Notes under the pieces: model-generated
The model's input: the letters and a program-made list of their open reading frames with translations, nothing else
Database searches by the model: none
Told to the model about the DNA's origin: nothing
Assembly (NCBI GenBank): GCA_004124875.1
Contig: SCKJ01000012.1
Coordinates: forward strand, 1 to 47,692
DNA from: Fidelibacterota bacterium
Lineage (GTDB): Bacteria > Fidelibacterota > Marinisomatia > SCGC-AAA003-L08 > TS1B11
Direction: 5' to 3'
Length of the DNA stretch: 47,692 nt
Translations under genes and position numbers: made by a program
Shown here: in pieces, positions 1 through 6,168 of the stretch
Position numbering within the stretch: position 1 is the first letter of the stretch
How the letters are laid out: each line of letters opens with the position of its first letter

Positions 1-127
1 AAGGCTTTTATAACCGGACCAGAAAGCACTCAACGCTGGGATATAGATCCCCAGTCGAGTATGAAAACATGAAGTTCAAACAGGCAATATGACTTCTCGT
101 AGTGTCCACTTTTTTGTAGCAAGATCA

Positions 128-151
128 CCCCCTCTCTTCGAAGAGAGGGGG
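128..151. repeat. Perfect 24-bp palindrome, REP-like
   Basis: Five C, then tctcttcgaagaga, then five G: a perfect inverted repeat with no loop. It has no T-run on either side, so it is not a typical intrinsic terminator. Similar pyrimidine/purine palindromes recur about 70 bases further on, which favours a dispersed intergenic element. Confidence 0.6.
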
Positions 152-202
152 AGACATGAAATGTCCGGGGTGAGTTAGTGGATGGTCGGTTTTGGGCATT
201 TC

Positions 203-243
203 CCCTCTCTCCGGAGAGAAGGGCAGTCCCGAAGCGTCGGGAC
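203..243. repeat. Two adjacent hairpins
   Basis: The first hairpin pairs ccctctct with agagaaggg around a ccgg centre, with one bulged base. The second is gtcccga-agcg-tcgggac with a perfect 7-bp stem (226-243). The first resembles the palindrome at 128-151 in composition, so the two probably belong to one repeat family. Confidence 0.5.
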
Positions 244-271
244 AGGGGTGAGTGTCTTTCTGGGGTCTGTT

Positions 272-385
272 GCCACTGCCACTGTTTACCCGGCGTAGTC
301 CGGCAGCTGCCGGACGAAGACTGGCCACTGCCGCTGTTTACCCGGCGTAGTCCGGCAGCTGCCGGACGAAGACTGGCCACTGCCC
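272..385. repeat. 52-nt tandem repeat, about two copies
   Basis: Copies begin at 282 and 334 and are nearly identical over about 51 nt. Each contains the 16-bp palindrome tccggcagctgccgga followed by a gactggccactgcc segment. A diverged third copy sits at 1291-1349, on the other side of the dioxygenase gene. This is a direct observation from the bases; the origin of the repeat is unknown. Confidence 0.75.
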
Positions 386-500
386 TTCGAGAGCCTCAGG
401 GTGACGGCAGGGGTAAGTGAATGGATGGCCGGTGGCCCATTAGGCCTGTGCATTCGGGGAGGAGCGCCGTAACGTGAGATTCACCAATGGGGGCTGCATC

Positions 501-1112
501 ATGAATACCATCACCCGGTCCGCATTCATCAGGCAAGGGTCCGTTTTCGCCGTTTCGGTGGCGCTGCTGGGGTGCCGCCATCCGGTCGTGTCGGGCCATA
601 CCAGCGACTGCCAAACCTCCGCCGATAGCCTGGGACCGTTCTACCGTGCCGGCGCTCCGCTGCGCGCCGATATGCGGGTGGCAGGCGACCTGGGGGCGCC
701 CCTCAATATGGACGGGATCGTCTACTCCGACGATTGCGTCACGCCCCTGTCGGGGGCACTGGTTGAGGTCTGGCAGGCCGACGGCGCCGGTGCTTACGAC
801 AACGGGAGCGCCGACTTCCGCTACCGGGCGAGCCTGAACTCGGGCGAAAATGGGGGCTACGCTTTCAGCACCAACCTGCCGGGAAAATACCTCAATGGCG
901 GCCAGTTCCGGCCCAGCCATATCCATTTCCGGGTGACGGCAGAGGGCCATCAGTCCCTGGTTTCACAAGTTTACTTCGAGAATGACACGGACATCGCCAG
1001 CGACCCTTGGGCGTCCAGTCCGGAAGCCGAGGCCCGCATCCTCCCGGTCACGGAATCGGAGAACGGAGAGTTGCAGGTCAATTTCGATATCTACCTGGTC
1101 CTGGCGTCATAG
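501..1112 (+). CDS. Intradiol ring-cleavage dioxygenase-like lipoprotein
   Basis: A 203-residue member of the intradiol dioxygenase family (protocatechuate 3,4-dioxygenase / catechol 1,2-dioxygenase fold). These enzymes use a non-haem Fe(III) to open catechol rings between the two hydroxyls. All four expected iron ligands appear present: Tyr99 in GAGAY, Tyr130 in PGKY, and His140 and His142 in RPSHIHF. The GPFY motif typical of the family is at 45-48. The N-terminus carries a lipobox (LLGC, Cys25), so the protein is probably anchored in the envelope rather than cytosolic like the classical catabolic enzymes. I chose the ATG at 501; a GTG at 474 in the same frame would lengthen the leader without improving it. 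No other aromatic-degradation gene lies nearby, so the substrate is unknown. Repeats flank the gene on both sides. Confidence 0.82.
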   Translation: MNTITRSAFIRQGSVFAVSVALLGCRHPVVSGHTSDCQTSADSLGPFYRAGAPLRADMRVAGDLGAPLNMDGIVYSDDCVTPLSGALVEVWQADGAGAYDNGSADFRYRASLNSGENGGYAFSTNLPGKYLNGGQFRPSHIHFRVTAEGHQSLVSQVYFENDTDIASDPWASSPEAEARILPVTESENGELQVNFDIYLVLAS

Positions 1113-1163
1113 TGAAAGCGGAGCCTACGGCAAGCCGGGCCGGAGGGTGGGTGCGGCAGGATT

Positions 1164-1239
1164 CAGGTTTTAAAACCTGTAACCTGAAACCTGAAGTCTG
1201 GACAATTCATATTGGATGTTGGATGTTGGATGTAGGATG
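1164..1239. repeat. Palindrome plus heptamer tandem repeat
   Basis: A perfect 16-bp palindrome, caggttttaaaacctg, lies at 1164-1179. Diverged half-copies (aacctgaaacctgaa) follow it. At 1212-1239 the heptamer ttggatg occurs three times in tandem, then a fourth time as taggatg. Both lie in the 240-nt gap between the dioxygenase and the converging esterase gene. The palindrome could act as a weak bidirectional terminator. Confidence 0.6.
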
Positions 1240-1290
1240 ACCGCCCCCTGCTACCCGTCTCCGCACCGCTACGCCGGGCAAGCTGCTGCT

Positions 1291-1349
1291 GCCACTGTTA
1301 ACCCGGCGTAGTCCGGCGACTGCCGGACGTGGACGGGCCACTGCCACTG
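1291..1349. repeat. Diverged copy of the 52-nt repeat
   Basis: The segment gccactgttaacccggcg and the following tccggcgactgccgga match the repeat units at 282-385 with several substitutions. The central palindrome has decayed (cgac in place of cagc). The copy ends at the stop codon of the esterase on the minus strand. Confidence 0.65.
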
Positions 1350-1351
1350 AC

Positions 1352-2359
1352 TCAGCCCGCCCCTATCGCCCTGGCCACCGCCTGCAAACTTTCCCGGTAG
1401 CGATGATTGGCGCCCCGGTGGCCCCCGCCGTGCTCCTCATAGTAGTGACCGATGCCCAGCGCCTTCAGCCGCTTCACGAATATCCGCGCCCCCAGGTGCA
1501 GGGCGTACTCATCGTGGCTGCCGGCATCCAGCCACAGCAGCTTCAGCCTGTTCAAAGCTGTGGCGTGGGCCTCATCCTCGATCATGCGGATGGGATCGCT
1601 GGCGATCCATCGCTGCCACACCTCCTCCCGCAGCCGGCCGGAAGGGAGCTCAAACGGCAGCTCGATCTCCGCGCCGTCGGGCGAGTAGCAGGCCGCCATG
1701 GCGATGATGTTCAGCGCCGGGATGAGCGGGCCTTTGTCGGTGGCCGCGTCAAACCGTTGCAGAAAATTGTCGAGTCCGCCGGCATCATTGAGGGCGTTGA
1801 CGGCAGCGGGAAAGTCGCGCAGGTAGGCGTACTCGAAGTAGAGGTCCCCACTGTGGCTGGCGGCGGCGGCAAAGGTTCCCGGCACCGTCATGGCCAGAGT
1901 CAGGGCGCCGTAACCGCCCGATGACTTGCCCAGCACGCCGCGCTGGTCCGCATGGGAGACGGTGCGCAAGGTTGCGTCGATGAAGGGGATGATCTCGCCG
2001 GTGAGGTAGTCACGGTAAGGTCCGGTAGCGCTGGAGTTGACATACTGGCTGCCCCCCAGCCGGGTGAAGCAGTCGGGCATGACCACAATAACGGCCGGCG
2101 CCTCGCCGCTGTCGATGAGGCGGTCCATCTGCTCAGGCAGGTTCTCGTCCCACACCGCAGCGTTGACCATATTCGAGCCGGTGCCGGTAAATCCCGCCAG
2201 GGCATAAATGACGGGATAGCGGACGCCGCCACCTTCGTAGCCAGGCGGCAGGTAGACGGGAAACCGGCGCACATGGGGATCGCCCAGAGGGTTGCCTTTT
2301 AAGGCGGCGCTGGTGTGCTCCAGCCATTGGATGGTCCCGCGCAGCTGTGCGTTGTGCAT
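1352..2359 (-). CDS. Alpha/beta-hydrolase esterase (esterase D / enterochelin esterase-like)
   Basis: A 335-residue putative esterase of the alpha/beta-hydrolase fold. The nucleophile elbow is GKSSGG with Ser146 as the likely nucleophile. The acid is probably the Asp of LDAGSHDEY, and the base a His in the HGGGHRG stretch near residues 310-314. Near the N-terminus it has the family's YLPPGYE...YPVIYALAGF opening, where the hydrophobic strand leads to the oxyanion hole. There is no signal peptide, so it should be cytoplasmic. It lies 72 bases downstream of the second AHSA1-like gene on the same strand and may be the last gene of that transcript. The substrate cannot be read from the sequence; relatives hydrolyse short acyl esters, S-formylglutathione or siderophore esters. 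Confidence 0.78.
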   Translation of the reverse strand: MHNAQLRGTIQWLEHTSAALKGNPLGDPHVRRFPVYLPPGYEGGGVRYPVIYALAGFTGTGSNMVNAAVWDENLPEQMDRLIDSGEAPAVIVVMPDCFTRLGGSQYVNSSATGPYRDYLTGEIIPFIDATLRTVSHADQRGVLGKSSGGYGALTLAMTVPGTFAAAASHSGDLYFEYAYLRDFPAAVNALNDAGGLDNFLQRFDAATDKGPLIPALNIIAMAACYSPDGAEIELPFELPSGRLREEVWQRWIASDPIRMIEDEAHATALNRLKLLWLDAGSHDEYALHLGARIFVKRLKALGIGHYYEEHGGGHRGANHRYRESLQAVARAIGAG

Positions 2360-2431
2360 GGCTGAAGCTGCGTAGGGGCGGCCTCACCCGCAACAGAAAT
2401 CAGGCCGGGCAAACCCTCGAACGGAAGCCGG

Positions 2432-2914
2432 TCAGCGCGCCGCGGCCGTTTTCATATCCATGGCGGTGGGGCGGATATCGACGCCGCCTTCCATGACTAT
2501 TTTCAGGTTGCTCAGGAAGCCTCCCCAACCTTGATCGTGAATGGTGAAGATCTCGTCCGTCTCAGCGCCCGTGGGCCAGCCGGAGTGCGTCAGATTGACG
2601 GTGGTGCTGTCGTCCTTGTATGAAAAGTTCACGTCTACTATGGTCACTGGAGGAAAGTCGGTGATAATCCACGGATAGCTGATCTGCTCGTTATGCGCCA
2701 CATTCGTATAGGTCCCCTCACGGACATGGATCGGTGCGTCGGCCGGATTGTTCTCGAAAGTAAATTTGAAACTGCCGCCGGTGCGGGGGTCGGATTCAAC
2801 TTTCGATGGCCACCAGCGCTCCATCTCCCTGGCATCGGTAAAGGCCTTGTAAATCGTCTCCACAGGGGCATCTACGACAATGCTCTGGTTAATCGTTCTG
2901 GTTTCGTCTGTCAT
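2432..2914 (-). CDS. AHSA1/SRPBCC-domain protein (second copy)
   Basis: A 160-residue SRPBCC-fold protein of the AHSA1 (activator of Hsp90 ATPase homologue 1-like) family. The diagnostic opening VDAPVETIYKAFTDAREMERWW is present (residues about 14-35), followed by the GGSFKF strand. The C-terminal helix contains the GWGGFLSNLK segment typical of the family. These small proteins form a hydrophobic pocket for an unknown ligand and are often encoded next to an ArsR-type repressor, as here. It lies 42 bases downstream of the first AHSA1-like gene and is probably co-transcribed with it. Start codon ATG at 2914, preceded by a GATAAGAT purine stretch. Confidence 0.8.
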   Translation of the reverse strand: MTDETRTINQSIVVDAPVETIYKAFTDAREMERWWPSKVESDPRTGGSFKFTFENNPADAPIHVREGTYTNVAHNEQISYPWIITDFPPVTIVDVNFSYKDDSTTVNLTHSGWPTGAETDEIFTIHDQGWGGFLSNLKIVMEGGVDIRPTAMDMKTAAAR

Positions 2915-2956
2915 CTTATCTCCTATCGTGAGGTTGTTAATATTTTGGCGGACGGT

Positions 2957-3394
2957 TCATAGGATCCTGTCGAGCAGCTTCATGAGGCCGTGCCAACCGT
3001 CGATGTGGGACTGTCGCCGCTCCTCGGACTGGAAACGGCCGTGGTTAATCACAACTTCAGTAGCGTCTCCCAGATCGCGGAACTCTACGGTAACGGTCGA
3101 TTCAGGTTCCTCTTCCACATTTTCCCAGCTCCAGGTATAGACCAGCCTTTCCGGTGGCACAATCTCGATGAAGGTGCCTGTCACCACGAACAGTTCATCA
3201 CTGCCAGGAGGCGTCATGCCCAGGCGATACCGGCCGCCGACACGGAGATCGACCTCAGCGAAGGGTGTGGTGGCGTCGGCGCTCATGTGCCACCACTGTT
3301 TCAGGTCCTCCGGGCGCATCCAGGCTTGGTAAACGCGCTCCCTTGGCGCCTGAAAAACGCGCTTTATATCCAGAGAAAATTGGGGCAGAGTCAT
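2957..3394 (-). CDS. AHSA1/SRPBCC-domain protein (first copy)
   Basis: A 145-residue SRPBCC/AHSA1 protein. It shows the APRERVYQAWMRPEDLKQWW opening and the LRVGGRYRLGM strand. The C-terminal helix starts at the HIDGWHGLMKLLD segment. Its ATG overlaps the stop codon of the upstream ArsR gene as ATGA, so translation is coupled to the regulator. Together with the next gene it forms an ArsR-AHSA1-AHSA1 cassette, a widespread arrangement in which the ligand-binding proteins are under control of the repressor. Function beyond ligand binding is unknown. The two AHSA1 proteins are clearly diverged from one another rather than a recent duplication. Confidence 0.82.
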   Translation of the reverse strand: MTLPQFSLDIKRVFQAPRERVYQAWMRPEDLKQWWHMSADATTPFAEVDLRVGGRYRLGMTPPGSDELFVVTGTFIEIVPPERLVYTWSWENVEEEPESTVTVEFRDLGDATEVVINHGRFQSEERRQSHIDGWHGLMKLLDRIL

Positions 3395-3738
3395 TTTGGC
3401 TCCATGGGTGGTCCGGTGCTGCGCAAGAAATGGTCCAGCGCGTCAAGCTGGCCTTCCCAAAACTGCCGATAGTGGCGAATCCATTGGGCTGCGTCGCGCA
3501 TGGGCGCGGCCAGGAGCGTACAGCGCCGCACACGCCCCGATTTTTCCTGCGCCAGCAAACCTGCCTGCGATAGAACTCGCAGGTGCTTGGAGACTGCCGG
3601 CAGCGACATATCAAACGGCTGGGCCAGTTCACCTACCAATAGTGGCCCTTTTGCCAGGCGCATCAGAATGGCGCGGCGGGTGGGATCGGCCAGGGCATGA
3701 AAAGTGGCATCAAGGGGGACTGAGTGATAGTTAACCAT
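3391..3738 (-). CDS. ArsR-family winged-helix repressor
   Basis: A 115-residue ArsR-type winged-helix regulator. The start of the domain reads HALADPTRRAILMRL. The recognition helix region is MSLPAVSKHLRVLSQAGLL, and the wing EKSGRVRRCTL follows. It has no ELCVCDL metal-binding motif, so it is probably not a classical arsenite sensor; relatives beside AHSA1 genes respond to unknown ligands. I chose the ATG at 3738 (MVNYHS). The frame is also open to an ATG at 3774, but that extension is not expected in the family, and the operator-like inverted repeat covers the 3738 start. It is the first gene of a three-gene operon with an ATGA overlap to the next gene. Confidence 0.85.
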   Translation of the reverse strand: MVNYHSVPLDATFHALADPTRRAILMRLAKGPLLVGELAQPFDMSLPAVSKHLRVLSQAGLLAQEKSGRVRRCTLLAAPMRDAAQWIRHYRQFWEGQLDALDHFLRSTGPPMEPK

Positions 3739-3746
3739 GTGGTTAA
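3731..3746. promoter_or_regulatory. Inverted-repeat operator over the arsR start codon
   Basis: ttaacca-tg-tggttaa: two perfect 7-bp arms with a 2-base spacer, containing the ATG of the ArsR gene on the minus strand. Its position and symmetry fit an autoregulatory operator for the winged-helix dimer. The binding itself is inference. Confidence 0.6.
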
Positions 3747-3868
3747 ATATAATGCGGAATGATGGGGCCGGCAAGGGAATCTGTGATCAGTCATGATTTA
3801 GGAGGCCGGCTGAACCGGCAGGCCTGCGGGTGGCAGTGGGGCAAGACTGATGCACCATAGCCGCGTCG

Positions 3869-4249
3869 CTACTTCATGGTTTCGCCAATGCCCAGTATGT
3901 TGCCCTCGGTATCCTTGAACCAGGCCGCCTTTTGATCGCCAATGGTCGCGATGCCGTTCACGGTTTTGAGACCCGGCATATCATACTCCTCAAAAGTGAC
4001 ACCTTGGCCCCGCAACTCCGCCACCGCCGCTTCCACGTCGGGCACGTCAAAGGAGCAGACCGTATGGTCGGCGGTTGTGGCGCCCCGGGGATAGAGCATG
4101 ATCTGACTGCCGGCGCTGGTGCGGAACATGATGTGCGCCTCCATCTCCAACACGATGGCCAGGCCGAGCGTATCCTGGTAAAATTGCTTGGCCCGGGCCA
4201 AGTCGGTGGCGGGCAGAGTGGTGGTTATAACAGCGTCATTCAGCGTCAT
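3869..4249 (-). CDS. VOC-superfamily (glyoxalase/dioxygenase fold) protein
   Basis: A 126-residue single-unit VOC protein. It begins with the strand TTTLPATDLARAKQFYQDTLGL typical of glyoxalase-like modules (residues about 9-30). The second half contains FDVPDVEAAVAELRGQGV and ends in KAAWFKDTEGNILGIGE, where the final Glu is a likely metal ligand. The family includes glyoxalase I, extradiol dioxygenases and antibiotic-binding proteins, so the substrate is not predictable. It is on the same strand as, and upstream of, the ArsR operon but separated by a 130-nt gap containing the operator. It is probably its own transcription unit. Confidence 0.75.
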   Translation of the reverse strand: MTLNDAVITTTLPATDLARAKQFYQDTLGLAIVLEMEAHIMFRTSAGSQIMLYPRGATTADHTVCSFDVPDVEAAVAELRGQGVTFEEYDMPGLKTVNGIATIGDQKAAWFKDTEGNILGIGETMK

Positions 4250-4344
4250 CGGAAAGTCCTTTCGTTGTGGGTGGGCTGGCCGTTTAGCGCCTCGCCCGCG
4301 GTTTAAAGCTAAGGACAGTTGTGTGGCTGTTTTTAAAATATATT

Positions 4345-4926
4345 TTATGACAGCCCAGGAATTCGTGACAGCCCAGGAACCCGGGCAGCGATTTTTTTAA
4401 TCCGCAGCAGCAGCAGCAGGGCCACCACGATGCCGTAGAGGGCCGGTTCCCGGTAGTCCGACTTGACCAGCCAGACAAAGTGGATCACCGCCAGCGGCGT
4501 CACGGCGTAGACCGAGCGGTGCAACAAAGTCCACCTGCGGCCCAGCCGTTTCTGCCACCCCCTGGTTGAGGTGACAGCCAGCGGCACCATCAGCAGCCAG
4601 GCCGTGAATCCAACCAGCACATAGCGCTTCTGGCTGAGCTCCTCCCACAGCAGCTGCCAGTCGAAGAAGTAATCGAGGCCGATAAAAATGGTCAGGTGCA
4701 GTGACGCGTAGAAGAAACCCCACAGTCCCAGCCGCTTGCGCAGGGGGTTCAGGGCCGGCAGGGCGGCCAGCCGCTTCACAGGGGTCACTGCCAGCGACAG
4801 CAAAAGGAGCCTGAGCGCGGCGTTGCCGGTCCAGTGCGTGATAAACTGAATGGGGTTGGCCGTGAGCTGGTCGGTCTTGAACCGCCACAGCAGCAGCGCC
4901 AGGGGTACCAGCGCCAAGGGGTGCAC
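4345..4926 (-). CDS. msrQ: MsrQ haem-binding membrane subunit of MsrPQ
   Basis: The membrane partner that passes electrons from the quinone pool (or flavin) to periplasmic MsrP for repair of oxidised methionines. The protein is about 193 residues with roughly five to six hydrophobic spans. It has the family landmarks ANPIQFITHWTG, the LTPxKR-like VTPVKR, RKRLGLWGFFYASLHL and RRWTLLHRSVY. Candidate haem ligands are His77, His136 and His149 counted from the GTG at 4926. The frame continues upstream with NNFIKRFGWLV, which looks like the normal family N-terminus. The only initiator-like codon there is ATA at 4957-4959, preceded by AGG. The true start is therefore uncertain. The C-terminus is encoded by an 18-bp direct repeat (4348-4379). 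It follows msrP with a short gap. Confidence 0.85.
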   Translation of the reverse strand: MHPLALVPLALLLWRFKTDQLTANPIQFITHWTGNAALRLLLLSLAVTPVKRLAALPALNPLRKRLGLWGFFYASLHLTIFIGLDYFFDWQLLWEELSQKRYVLVGFTAWLLMVPLAVTSTRGWQKRLGRRWTLLHRSVYAVTPLAVIHFVWLVKSDYREPALYGIVVALLLLLRIKKIAARVPGLSRIPGLS

Positions 4927-4984
4927 CAGCCAGCCGAAGCGCTTGATGAAATTGTTTATGTTTGACCTGTGAGTCGCTAAGCGA

Positions 4985-5884
4985 TCAGAAGTTGGCCCTT
5001 AGGTCCAGGCCCTCATAGAGCTGGGCTACCTCTTCATCGTAGCCGTTGAACAGCAATGTCCGGCGGCGTCGGAACTCGCCGATGCGGCGCTCCGACGACT
5101 GTGACCAGCGGGGGTGCGAAACCGATGGGTTCACGTTGGCATAAAAGCCGTACTCCCTGGGAGCCGCCGCCATCCACAGGCTGGTTGGCTGCTCCTGCAC
5201 CAGCTCAATTTTGACCACCGATTTGATGCTTTTAAAGCCGTATTTCCACGGCACGACCAGCCGGATGGGGGCGCCGTTTTGCGGCAGCAGGTCTTTCCCG
5301 TAGATGCCGGTGGCGATGATCGCCAGGTCGTGCATGGCTTCATCGAGCCTGAGGCCCTCAACGTAGGGCCATCGGTACCAACTGTTTTTCTGTCCCGGAA
5401 ACTGCCGCTTGTCCATCAGCGTCACAAACTTGAGATAGCGCGCCTGGGACGTGGGCGCCACTGCCTCCAGCAGTCTGCTGATGGGGAAGCCGGTCCAGGG
5501 GATCACCATCGACCAGGCCTCGACGCAGCGCAGCCGGTAGATGCGCTCCTCGGGCTTGAACTGCGCGACCATGGCGGCCACGTCATAGGTGCCGGGCTTG
5601 TCCACCAGCCCCGTCACTTCCACGGACCAGGGGTCGGTCCTGAAATTCTTCGCCAGCCGGGCCACGCGGACTTTATCGGTCGAGAACTCGTAGAAATTGT
5701 TGTAGTGGGTAATGTCCTTATAGGGGGTCAACGTGTCGACTGGCGGCTCGGCAGAGGCAGCCTTCAGGCGCAGGGCGGGTGACAGGGCGGCCGCGAGCAG
5801 TCCATTGCCGGCCGTTTTGAGAAACGAGCGGCGGCTGCGGTAGAGCTTTGCAGGTGTAACGTCGGCGTGGGAAAGGGGTTTCAT
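4985..5884 (-). CDS. msrP: MsrP periplasmic methionine sulfoxide reductase, molybdopterin subunit
   Basis: Catalytic subunit of the MsrPQ system, which reduces methionine sulfoxide in exported proteins using a molybdopterin cofactor. The protein is about 299 residues. The N-terminus has a twin-arginine signal (SRRSFLKT) followed by a hydrophobic run, so it is exported folded with its cofactor. The Mo-ligating cysteine lies in YRLRCVEAWSM, about residue 120. The segments FVTLMDKRQFPGQ, LPQNGAPIRLVVPWKYGFKSIKSV and YGFYANVNP are all characteristic. I prefer the ATG at 5884, which has AAGGA seven bases upstream. An in-frame ATG at 5902 has no ribosome-binding site. It is followed directly by msrQ, as in most genomes. 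Confidence 0.92.
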   Translation of the reverse strand: MKPLSHADVTPAKLYRSRRSFLKTAGNGLLAAALSPALRLKAASAEPPVDTLTPYKDITHYNNFYEFSTDKVRVARLAKNFRTDPWSVEVTGLVDKPGTYDVAAMVAQFKPEERIYRLRCVEAWSMVIPWTGFPISRLLEAVAPTSQARYLKFVTLMDKRQFPGQKNSWYRWPYVEGLRLDEAMHDLAIIATGIYGKDLLPQNGAPIRLVVPWKYGFKSIKSVVKIELVQEQPTSLWMAAAPREYGFYANVNPSVSHPRWSQSSERRIGEFRRRRTLLFNGYDEEVAQLYEGLDLRANF

Positions 5885-6168
5885 CGGCTGATCCTTGGGC
5901 ATTCGTCAAAAATCATGGCGTCTCAAATGTAATGACGGCAGATTGCAAATGTTTCACAATTTGTCTCCTCATATGGCCGTATGGCTGTGGAGTCCCCCCT
6001 GCCAAAATCATGCCCCCGGCTCGATTTGGCGTTTTAACTTGCCCTGTACTTTTTGAGCACCGTCCTGTGTGTAATAATGTGACATTTTGTGATAAGATTG
6101 ATCATTCGTACCCCTCAAGCTGCTACCATAACACCATCGCGTCGAATCATGCTTAAGACAGACGGATA

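Larger units (their letters stand above)
1..500. other. Non-coding repeat-rich stretch
   Basis: No convincing gene lies here. The open frames present are short, mutually overlapping and built from repeat sequence. The stretch holds several perfect or near-perfect palindromes, a 52-nt tandem repeat and a short motif, cccttcgagagcctcaggg (near 385-403). A related motif follows the gene ending at 17884. It reads as an accumulation of REP-like intergenic elements. Confidence 0.6.

Noticed and set aside
6060..6120. CRP- or FNR-like boxes in the divergent msrP promoter (tgtgacattttgtgat, ttgatca)
   Set aside because: The two halves are direct rather than inverted repeats and the match is short, so chance is likely.
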